Assembly (NCBI GenBank): GCA_045628065.1 | Contig: JAZQOW010000107.1 | Coordinates: forward strand, 1-64,000 | DNA from: SVMC01 sp045628065 | Lineage (GTDB): Bacteria > Bacillota > Clostridia > Oscillospirales > Oscillospiraceae | DNA length: 64,000 nucleotides | Direction: 5' to 3' | In this document: piece by piece, positions 41,769 to 48,964 of the stretch | Layout of the letters: the number at the start of each line of letters is the position of its first letter | How positions within the stretch are numbered: position 1 is the stretch's first letter | The notes under the pieces: generated by a model | Seen by the model: only the letters and a program-made list of their open reading frames with translations | What the model was told of the DNA's origin: nothing | Databases searched by the model: none | Position numbers and translations under genes: made by a program

Positions 41769-41829
41769 TATGCACCTCCGTGACTGAGCAGCGGGGAAAG
41801 AGTGAAGGGGGCAAAAAGCCCCCTTCGCG
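41769..41829. repeat. Dispersed repeat, copy A (partner 53979-54033)
   Basis: TATGCACCTCCG[T/C]GACTG...GCGGGG...AAAG...GCCCCCTT[C/T]GCG is shared with 53979-54033. In this copy the right half is the hairpin that ends the small Gly/Cys gene. Confidence 0.65.
41804..41826 (-). terminator. Hairpin after the Gly/Cys-rich peptide gene
   Basis: GAAGGGGGC (41804-41812) pairs with GCCCCCTTC (41818-41826) with a loop of five. T residues after it on the minus strand are few (ACTCTTTCC). Confidence 0.6.
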
Positions 41830-41834
41830 TTCAA

Positions 41835-41993
41835 TCAGCAGCCGCAGCCGCCGTTATCGCAGCCGCAGCCGCAGCCGCAGCCACCGTTGTTGCCGCTCAG
41901 GAGCACCAGAGCCACGATCAGGATGATGATCCACCACCAGCTGCTGCCATATGCGAAAATACCGCTGCCATTGTTGCAGGAATTACAAGTCAT
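41835..41993 (-). CDS. 52-residue Gly/Cys-rich single-pass membrane peptide
   Basis: It reads MTCNSCNNGSGIF, then a helix beginning SSWWWIIILIVALVLL, then a tail of alternating Gly-Cys (GGCGCGCGCDNGGCGC). GGGAGG is 8 bases before the ATG, and codons are used as in neighbouring genes, so I take it as real although it is short. Eight cysteines in 52 residues (two near the N-terminus, six in the tail) suggest metal binding or crosslinking at a membrane or spore surface. Function unknown. Confidence 0.72.
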   Translation of the reverse strand: MTCNSCNNGSGIFAYGSSWWWIIILIVALVLLSGNNGGCGCGCGCDNGGCGC

Positions 41994-42084
41994 ATGATTT
42001 ACCTCCCGAAATTATATCAGCGTTGCCGCTCATTCCATGTTATGCGCGCGCGAAAAAATGGTGCGCATGCGTGCTGATTACTGC

Positions 42085-42113
42085 TTGATAATTCGTTTAG
42101 TTTATGTTATGCT
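42085..42113 (+). promoter_or_regulatory. Promoter of the SLH-L,D-transpeptidase gene
   Basis: TTGATA (42085-42090), 17 bases, TATGCT (42108-42113). Confidence 0.6.
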
Positions 42114-42167
42114 GTCTCCATATGGATAGAATGCGTCTTTTTTGCGGATAAAGAAGGAGAAACAAAG

Positions 42168-44414
42168 ATGAGAAAATGTACCCGTTTGATTGCCCTGCTG
42201 CTGGCAGCTCTTTTGCTCCTGCAAGGCGTTGGCGCAGCAGCTTCCGACAATAGCGGTGATTCGGATATTCCGTCCGGCGCCGATATTATCGTTCCCTCCG
42301 GCTGGGCGCATGATGCGCTCATATTCTGCGTAGATTATGGCATTCTCCACGGCAACACCTACGGCGACCTTTTGCCGACGCATAATGCAACGCGTGCCCA
42401 GCTTGCCGCCATGCTGGTAAGGCTTTTTAAGGCTGAGCCGATGCAGACGCTGGAGGAATATAGCGATGTGCGGGAAGCTGCATGGTACTATTCTGAGATG
42501 GCAAAGGCTGTGGCCATGGGTCTGTTTGAGGGAAGCGGCGGAAAGCTGAATCCTGAGAAGTATATTACGAGAGAGCAGGCCTTTACGGTGCTTGCCCGCG
42601 CATTCGGCGTTGCGAGCGAGAATACCGATGTGCTCAATGCGTTCTCGGATGGAGATAAGGTTAGCCTGTGGGCGCGTGCCGGTGTTGCGGGGCTTCTGGA
42701 GGCCGGCTATATCCACGGCACGACCAAAGGGAAGCTGAATCCCAAGAGCAACATCACCCGCCAGGAGCTGGCGCAGGTGCTGTATAATGCGCTCGACCGC
42801 ATTACGGATGACCCCAAGTGGCTGACCGGCAAGCAGTGCCTCTATACCGGCGAATTGGAAAAGCTCAACGGCCGTACCTTCAGCGGTGACCTGATCCTCA
42901 GCGTGAATACGCCCGAGGATGTTGAGCTGAGCGGCTTTACCGTAGAAGGACGGCTGATTCTCCATCTGCATGGTGCGAAGCGGGTGACAATGGAGGCTGT
43001 AAGCCAGAATGTTGCGGTCTGCTGCCCGGTCACTGTGACACTCACCGAGCCGGTGGAAACCGTTTCCTGCCTGCGCGATGGAGCTTATACCATTGCCGTG
43101 GCAGATAATGCTGTGATCCTCGGCGACGGCACACTCAGCGGCAGCTATGAGGAGGTCACCTGCCTCGGCGGTAATCCTACCATTGAAGAGGATACGCAGG
43201 TGGAGGTTATGACGCTCTCTTACACCATGAGCGGTGCCACGCTTTACCAGCATGGCACAGTGGATGCCCTCCATGCCAAGGCACGGCGCCTTACGATCCA
43301 ATCCGATGGCAAGATCGGCAGCTTCTATCAGTATTATAACGATACGGTCTTCATCGGCACCGCGGAAACGATGCTTGACTGCATCGATGCAGGACTTGAA
43401 GGCGTCACGCTCACGCCCGATGGGATCGCAGAGGCCTATTATAATGAGCCTACGGTCACGGTTTCCGGTGTCATCGGCGGCGTGAATTCCACGCAGGTCT
43501 TCGGCCTGCCGGATGGCGTGCGCTATTGCAAGGTGACTTACAATTTCAATGGTACCATCGTCAAAACCGAGAACAATGTCCCGATCACGAACGGCACAAA
43601 GCTGTCCTGCGAGGTAACCGCTCCGGTGTCCTTCGGGAGAGACGCCGCCTATAATGTGCTTGTTACCGTCTATTATCGCGATGAGCAGAGCTACTTCTAT
43701 CTCCCGCTGCGCGTTCTTGGACGCTATACTTCCCTTTATGAAGCGCAGAATGTGAGAACCATCAAGATTGAGGCCAAGGTGAATAAGACGGCAACGATCT
43801 ACTCCCGATCCTCACTTACCGGAAAGATCGGTGTTGTGTCTGCCAATACGGTCGTACATTTCATCACCAGAGATTCCAATACCGGAATCGCTGCACTGAT
43901 CGAAACCCCGGATGGCGTGCGCGGCTGGGTCAGCGCAAGTGCCATCAAGGTCATTTCGCAGAAATATCATAATGACAGCGTGTCGTACTCTCAGGAGGTC
44001 ATGGAGCTGTTCGTCAATGAGGTGCATCAGTATTCCAGCAATACCAAATATCTGATCTGGTGCAACCTCTTCACCACCACCGTCAATATTTTTGAGGGCA
44101 GTCAGGGCAAATGGAAGCTGATTTCGACCAGTGAGGTTACCATCGGCGATCCCACAACGCCAACCAGAGTAGGCGAATTCAAGATCGTCAGCAAGTCGTA
44201 CCGCTGGGATTTTGATGATTGCTATGTCAACTATGCATCTGTTTTTGACGGCGGCATTGCCTTCCATACGAGGACCTTCTATACAACGAACGGATCACTC
44301 TTTGATCCCTCTCTGAGTGCGGAGAGAAGCCATGGCTGCGTTCGCTGCACAAATGAGGTCGCCAAGTTCATCTTTAACAACTGCCCGGTTGGGACAAGAG
44401 TTGTGGTTTATTAA
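42168..44414 (+). CDS. SLH-anchored L,D-transpeptidase (YkuD) surface protein
   Basis: 748 residues. Signal peptide 1 to about 26. Three SLH domains up to about 210 (DALIFCVDYGILHGNTYGDLLPTHNATRAQ and repeats). A long beta-rich middle is followed by an SH3-like stretch near 530-600 (NKTATIYSRSSLTGKIGVVSANTVVHFI). The YkuD domain closes the protein with the active-site motif SHGCVRC (His722, Cys724, Arg726). Such enzymes make 3-3 crosslinks in peptidoglycan or attach proteins to it. Joining it to SLH domains places it at the wall. Confidence 0.9.
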   Translation: MRKCTRLIALLLAALLLLQGVGAAASDNSGDSDIPSGADIIVPSGWAHDALIFCVDYGILHGNTYGDLLPTHNATRAQLAAMLVRLFKAEPMQTLEEYSDVREAAWYYSEMAKAVAMGLFEGSGGKLNPEKYITREQAFTVLARAFGVASENTDVLNAFSDGDKVSLWARAGVAGLLEAGYIHGTTKGKLNPKSNITRQELAQVLYNALDRITDDPKWLTGKQCLYTGELEKLNGRTFSGDLILSVNTPEDVELSGFTVEGRLILHLHGAKRVTMEAVSQNVAVCCPVTVTLTEPVETVSCLRDGAYTIAVADNAVILGDGTLSGSYEEVTCLGGNPTIEEDTQVEVMTLSYTMSGATLYQHGTVDALHAKARRLTIQSDGKIGSFYQYYNDTVFIGTAETMLDCIDAGLEGVTLTPDGIAEAYYNEPTVTVSGVIGGVNSTQVFGLPDGVRYCKVTYNFNGTIVKTENNVPITNGTKLSCEVTAPVSFGRDAAYNVLVTVYYRDEQSYFYLPLRVLGRYTSLYEAQNVRTIKIEAKVNKTATIYSRSSLTGKIGVVSANTVVHFITRDSNTGIAALIETPDGVRGWVSASAIKVISQKYHNDSVSYSQEVMELFVNEVHQYSSNTKYLIWCNLFTTTVNIFEGSQGKWKLISTSEVTIGDPTTPTRVGEFKIVSKSYRWDFDDCYVNYASVFDGGIAFHTRTFYTTNGSLFDPSLSAERSHGCVRCTNEVAKFIFNNCPVGTRVVVY

Positions 44415-44432
44415 ATATTTGCAAAGCATTAT

Positions 44433-44459
44433 CGGCCGCAGTCTTATCGACTGCGGCCG
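44433..44459. other. Perfect hairpin after the L,D-transpeptidase gene
   Basis: CGGCCGCAGTC (44433-44443) pairs with GACTGCGGCCG (44449-44459) over 5 bases. No T tract follows, so it may be a 3' stabiliser. A second hairpin, CCCGGC/GCCGG near 44555-44568, does end in TTTTTT and could be the real terminator. Confidence 0.5.
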
Positions 44460-44582
44460 AAGTATGTCGCCCCAGTCTGCCGCCAGGCAAGGCTGGGGTA
44501 TCCTGCATACCGGAGAAAAACGAAGCATAGTTATCATAAAAAAGAAAAAATCCCGGCATAAGCCGGACTTTTTTAATGTTCA

Positions 44583-44611
44583 AAAGGGGCTGCCGAGAAG
44601 GCAGCCCCTTT
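44583..44611 (-). terminator. Terminator of the GDSL-SLH gene
   Basis: AAAGGGGCTGCC (44583-44594) pairs with GGCAGCCCCTTT (44600-44611), with TTTTG following on the minus strand. Confidence 0.85.
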
Positions 44612-44637
44612 GCAATTTTGTGATGGTGGGGAACGAG

Positions 44638-47601
44638 TTATGCTTCCAGATAGCGCATGATGATGGTAGCAATCTGGGCGCGGGGAGCGCTGGCCTTGGG
44701 ATTGAGGAGGGTGACGCCGTTGGTCTTTACGCCGGTAATGAGGCCTTCCTGCGTTGCCCAGATCAGGGCATTCTCAGCATAGCTGCCTGCCTTGGCTGCA
44801 TCGGGGAAGTCCAGCTTACCCTTAACCTCGGGGCTTCCTTCGTACCGGTAGAGGATGGCAGCGATCTGCTCGCGGGAGATTTCGCGGTTGGGCAGGAAGG
44901 TGCCGTCAGAATAGCCGGTGACGATACTGTTCTCAGCTGCCCACAGGACGGCCTTGGTGTAGTATCTGCCGTCTGCCACATCGGAGAACTGCTTATCCGT
45001 GGTAAACGCAGGCTCTCCGGCAATGCGGTAGAGGATGGTAACGAGCTGACCGCGGGTGACGGTGCCGTTCGGGTTGAAGATGCCGTCGGAAACGCCCTTC
45101 ATCAGACCGGTTTCCACGCAGTAGTCAATGCCTGCATGTGCCCAGGTGCCCGCCTTGGGTGCATCTGTGAAGAGCTTGGAGGGGCAGGCTTCGCCGCCAG
45201 CGCACACATAGTCGGGATCCTTGTCGCCGCAGCGGCTGCACTTGCCATTTACATAGCTGTGACCCAGTGCGGGGATTTCCGTGACATCCTTATAGTCACA
45301 GCGAGAGCAGGTCTTCGTGACGGAGCCGGTTTCGGTGCACGTTGCGGGAACGGTGGTTTCCTGAACATCATGACCCAGAGCGGCAGTTTTGTCTGCAACA
45401 TAGCTCTCGCCGCAGGCGCAGGTGTAGATGGTAAAGCCTTCCTCGGTGCAGGTGGGAGCGGTAACTGCTGCCGTATAATTATGGACATGGGTGCCAACAT
45501 CTTCAAACTTGAGGGACTTGACATAGAACTGATAGCCCTCGGTCATGCCGGTGTAGGCGTCGATGGCGATCTTGTCTGCCTCAATGCCGGTATCGGCATA
45601 GGCAAACATTTCGGTGAACTCTTCGCCGTCGGAGGAGCGCAGGCAGGTGTAGGTGGTGCCTTCCTTGACCAGCTTGAACCAGTAGGTACCATTGGAGCCC
45701 AGACCGGGCGCGGATTTCACACCATCGGTGTCGGCAGTCACTGTGCCGTCAAGACGCAGGAAGTTTTGCAGATCGTTGTTGCCGCCGCGGATACCGGCAG
45801 CGTTGTTGTAATCCTGCATGGCATAGAAGCCGAAGAACTGATAGTAGCCATTGGAGGCACTGCCCTGGCTGAAATTAAATTCCATGGTAGCAGCCCAGTC
45901 ACCTTCAACAGGGATTAGCACCAGATCCTTGGGCGTGGTTGCTGCCGTGCCGGAGAGCTGGTTGTTGGCAGGCTCAAAGCCGTCCTTGGTGGTGATCAGG
46001 TACAGACCCTGACCCTCTCGGATGGCGGTCACATTCTGATTCACAACCTCAAAGCGGTCGGCAGAGGCGGGATCGGTAAAGTCAATATCATCGGGAACGG
46101 TGGCGCCGATGCGCGGGATTCTCTTGGTTTTGGTTGCATCGCAGCGCGTGCAGGCGATGGTCAGCACGCCGGGCGTGGTCACTGTGGGCTCCACGGTGAC
46201 GGTGCCTTCGTCCCAGTTATGGCCGAGCGCAGCGGTGGTATCACCCTTGCGGGTGTTGCCGCATTTGGAGCATACATACTGCGTATAGCCGCCCTCCAGA
46301 CAGGTGGGGGCGATCACCTCGGGTACATATTCGTGCTCACAGCGTCCGGCCCCGGTGAACAGGGACAGGTCAATGGCATTTGCCATGGCGCTGTAGCCGT
46401 CATAGGGATGCAGGCCATCGGAATGGGTGTATTCACTGCGCAGGTAGGTGGGGCGGGAGGGATCTGCGACAGCGCTCTCAAAATCAATGATAGCGTCTAC
46501 ATCCGCTTCGGGGGAGCGGAACCAGTTGTTGATCATGGTTCTGAGCTGCTCGGAAGCGGCGCTGTAGTAGTCGGAGCTGCCCTGGAAGGGGAGGATGGGG
46601 GCAACATAAACGAGAATATCATGCTCATGTGCCAGATCGATCATCTTCTTATATTCGGTGATCATCTGGTTATATTTATTGGTGTTGGAAAGCTTTTGCA
46701 GATCGTTGACACCGAAGTGGATGATCAGGTAGCCAACGCCGTCATGCTCCAGAAGGTCGCGGGCAAAGCGATCCTTACCGGCATCAGTGGGGTAGGAGCT
46801 CAGCATACCGTTGGCACCGATGCCCTCATTGATGACGGAAATGTTTTTGGTAGCATCGTTGGCTTGCAGGCGCTTGGCGAAGTAATCGCCCCAGCGGGTG
46901 TAGGAGTCGGGCTTCTTGCCGAGATAGTCGGCATCGGTGCCGTAGCCATCGGTGATGGAGTCGCCGAAGCAGACAACGGCCTTGCTGCCTGCGGGAGCAT
47001 CCAGTGCCACATCGCACAGGAAGAACCAGCTGGTCGTGGTTTTGGTTTGACCGGAGGCAAAGGTTTCTGTGGAGACGTTGTTGCCGGAAATCTGGTAGGT
47101 GGTGGCTCTTGCACCGCGGTGACCGGTGATGTTACTGGTGGGCGCATTGCCGAAATAGGTGGAAACGGCAATGTTATCCAGTGCATCGACATGGAATCTG
47201 ACAGGGTCAGTCTCGATGGTCTGACCGGCCTTGATGGTGAATTCCGCCTTGCCGCCTACGGTGACAACAGTATCGGTGGAAACATCAATGGTGGAGCGGT
47301 CAGCCTGAACCTGCTTTGCAATGTGCAGAGAACGGATGACCACATCACTGCCGCCGTACTGGTTGGAGAATTTCAGCTTCATCACATCACCGGCGGTGGT
47401 GACGCGGATGATCTGACGGACGGTGGAGCCGTTGAGTGCCATTTGCGGCATACGGTCAGCGTTAATGTCACATTTTTCTTCTGAGGTACCCCAGGTGGAT
47501 ACCCAGTTGTAGCTGCTGTCTGCCGCATGGACAATGACGGGGCAGCTCAGGAGAATGGCAAATGCCAGGAGCAGCGCGAGATATTTTTTCAATTGTTTCA
47601 T
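44638..47601 (-). CDS. SLH-anchored GDSL/SGNH esterase
   Basis: 987 residues. Signal peptide 1-26. A beta domain, then an SGNH hydrolase with FGDSITDGYG (Ser215), GANGM, HFGVNDLQ and HSDGLHP, so the Ser-Asp-His set and oxyanion Gly/Asn are all visible. After about residue 430 come a CxxC repeat (PTCLEGGYTQYVCSKCG), a DUF1349-like lectin-type beta domain (about 520-700), two more CxxC repeats, and three SLH domains (last 175 residues). Probably deacetylates or de-esterifies polysaccharide at the cell surface. AGGAGG before the ATG. Confidence 0.9.
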   Translation of the reverse strand: MKQLKKYLALLLAFAILLSCPVIVHAADSSYNWVSTWGTSEEKCDINADRMPQMALNGSTVRQIIRVTTAGDVMKLKFSNQYGGSDVVIRSLHIAKQVQADRSTIDVSTDTVVTVGGKAEFTIKAGQTIETDPVRFHVDALDNIAVSTYFGNAPTSNITGHRGARATTYQISGNNVSTETFASGQTKTTTSWFFLCDVALDAPAGSKAVVCFGDSITDGYGTDADYLGKKPDSYTRWGDYFAKRLQANDATKNISVINEGIGANGMLSSYPTDAGKDRFARDLLEHDGVGYLIIHFGVNDLQKLSNTNKYNQMITEYKKMIDLAHEHDILVYVAPILPFQGSSDYYSAASEQLRTMINNWFRSPEADVDAIIDFESAVADPSRPTYLRSEYTHSDGLHPYDGYSAMANAIDLSLFTGAGRCEHEYVPEVIAPTCLEGGYTQYVCSKCGNTRKGDTTAALGHNWDEGTVTVEPTVTTPGVLTIACTRCDATKTKRIPRIGATVPDDIDFTDPASADRFEVVNQNVTAIREGQGLYLITTKDGFEPANNQLSGTAATTPKDLVLIPVEGDWAATMEFNFSQGSASNGYYQFFGFYAMQDYNNAAGIRGGNNDLQNFLRLDGTVTADTDGVKSAPGLGSNGTYWFKLVKEGTTYTCLRSSDGEEFTEMFAYADTGIEADKIAIDAYTGMTEGYQFYVKSLKFEDVGTHVHNYTAAVTAPTCTEEGFTIYTCACGESYVADKTAALGHDVQETTVPATCTETGSVTKTCSRCDYKDVTEIPALGHSYVNGKCSRCGDKDPDYVCAGGEACPSKLFTDAPKAGTWAHAGIDYCVETGLMKGVSDGIFNPNGTVTRGQLVTILYRIAGEPAFTTDKQFSDVADGRYYTKAVLWAAENSIVTGYSDGTFLPNREISREQIAAILYRYEGSPEVKGKLDFPDAAKAGSYAENALIWATQEGLITGVKTNGVTLLNPKASAPRAQIATIIMRYLEA

Positions 47602-47641
47602 CTTTTGATCCTCCTAGATGGTTTTATTGATGCGTATTTGC

Positions 47642-47647
47642 ATTATA
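47642..47647 (-). promoter_or_regulatory. Extended -10 of the GDSL-SLH gene
   Basis: TGG-TATAAT on the minus strand; a weak TGAAAC lies 16 bases upstream as -35. Confidence 0.5.
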
Positions 47648-47725
47648 CCACAAAAATCCGCGTGTTTCATCCCTGAATTTAATGAAATGATAACAAATTT
47701 TTGCGCGCCGAAGGACAGACGGGTG

Positions 47726-47753
47726 TTGACACTGAATGGAATATCCGTATAAT
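47726..47753 (+). promoter_or_regulatory. Promoter of the cohesin-SLH gene
   Basis: TTGACA (47726-47731), 16 bases, TATAAT (47748-47753). Perfect hexamers. Confidence 0.85.
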
Positions 47754-47800
47754 AAAAAATGTCGAAAAGAAACGAGGAAAGTTTTTCGGAGGATACAGCC

Positions 47801-48871
47801 ATGAAAAAAAGAATCTGTAGGTATTTTGCGCTCCTGCTGGTATGGACACTGCTCCTGACGTCACTTCCCGCGCAGGCTTTTGCGGCTGTGCCCGGACAGG
47901 TACCAAGGCTGCGTCTTTCCTCCGCAACAGCGAAAGCGGGAGATACGGTGAAGCTGACCATCTCGATGGAGCATAATCCCGGCCTCATTGCCATGATCCT
48001 TGATCTGCAATATGATCCGAAGCAGCTGGCTCTGGTCAGCGCTGAGGATGAGCGCCTGCTTGCTGGCGGCCTGTTTACAAGCAATCCCGCAAGCATCCCC
48101 TTTGTGCTGTATTGGGATGATTCTCTTGCGGCGCAGAATAATATGAACAACGGCATCCTTGCGACCTTGACCTTCCGCATACTGAACGGCTGCGAAGCGG
48201 CAGAGGTCTCTGTTACCCAGAGATCGTCAAGCACATTTAACAAGGAAATGCAGGATGTTATATTCCGGATCGAAAACGGCATTGTCAGGAAAGAGAAAGC
48301 GGAGCAGCCGCCTGTTCCGGAAAAAACCTTTAAGGATGTGAAAAAAACCGACTGGTTTTATGCTGCGGTGCAGTTTGTTACCGAACGTGGCCTGATGAAC
48401 GGCACATCGGCAGAGCAGTTCAGCCCGCAGGAGTTTACCAACCGCGCAATGATCGCCACGGCGCTTTGGCGGCTTGCGGGCAGCCCTTCGGTGGACTATG
48501 ATATGAGCTTTCAGGATGTGCCTGTCGGAAAATGGTATACCGAGGCGATCCGCTGGGCGCAAATGACGGGGCTGGTCAATGGCTACAACAACGATACCTT
48601 CGGTACGGCGGATGAGATCACCCGCGAGCAGATGGCGACCATTCTCTACCGCTATGCAGCTCGTATAGGCAAGGCGACGGACATGAATGACACGCTGTGC
48701 TTTTCTGATGCATCGAAGGTCAGCGCCTGGGCAGATAAGGCGGTTCGCTGGTGCGTCAGAGAGGGCTTTCTGAACGGAAAGGGCAACGGCATCCTCGATC
48801 CCAAGGGCAAAGCCAAGCGGTGCGAGGTTGCGGCCATTGTGCAAAGATTTGCTGAAAAAATGGGTACATAA
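47801..48871 (+). CDS. Surface protein with a cohesin-like domain and three SLH domains
   Basis: 356 residues from MKKRICRYFALL with CGGAGG upstream. Signal peptide 1-29, a cohesin-like domain of about 30-165 (MEHNPGLIAMILDLQYDPKQL, LTFRILNGCEAAEV), a short linker and three SLH domains. The cohesin part is clearly related to that of the gene at 3910. In cellulosome species a cohesin with SLH domains anchors dockerin-bearing enzymes to the cell. Here no dockerin is in the window. Own strong promoter and terminator. Confidence 0.88.
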   Translation: MKKRICRYFALLLVWTLLLTSLPAQAFAAVPGQVPRLRLSSATAKAGDTVKLTISMEHNPGLIAMILDLQYDPKQLALVSAEDERLLAGGLFTSNPASIPFVLYWDDSLAAQNNMNNGILATLTFRILNGCEAAEVSVTQRSSSTFNKEMQDVIFRIENGIVRKEKAEQPPVPEKTFKDVKKTDWFYAAVQFVTERGLMNGTSAEQFSPQEFTNRAMIATALWRLAGSPSVDYDMSFQDVPVGKWYTEAIRWAQMTGLVNGYNNDTFGTADEITREQMATILYRYAARIGKATDMNDTLCFSDASKVSAWADKAVRWCVREGFLNGKGNGILDPKGKAKRCEVAAIVQRFAEKMGT

Positions 48872-48892
48872 ATCTTATCACTGAAAAATTTT

Positions 48893-48937
48893 GGCTGGGT
48901 ATGCGCCGCGTGTGCGGTACATACCCAGCCGTTTTTT
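48893..48937. terminator. Bidirectional terminator
   Basis: GGCTGGGTATG (48893-48903) pairs with CATACCCAGCC (48920-48930), then GTTTTTTATT on plus and AAAATTTTTC on minus, between convergent genes. Confidence 0.85.
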
Positions 48938-48964
48938 ATTCAGGCTTCAGGAAATGCTTGCAGA

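Noticed and set aside
41640..41775. Short minus-strand frame starting after GGAGGTGCATATC near 41765
   Set aside because: It reads through the promoter of the DUF3810 gene and encodes nothing recognisable; the site is part of the dispersed repeat.
41838..41885. GCAGCC tandem repeats as a CRISPR or microsatellite
   Set aside because: The repetition is the Gly-Cys codons of the 52-residue peptide; no spacers.
44317..47484. Long plus-strand frames opposite the GDSL-SLH gene
   Set aside because: Gly/Val/Ala-rich mirror of a strongly biased coding strand; no ribosome sites or domains.
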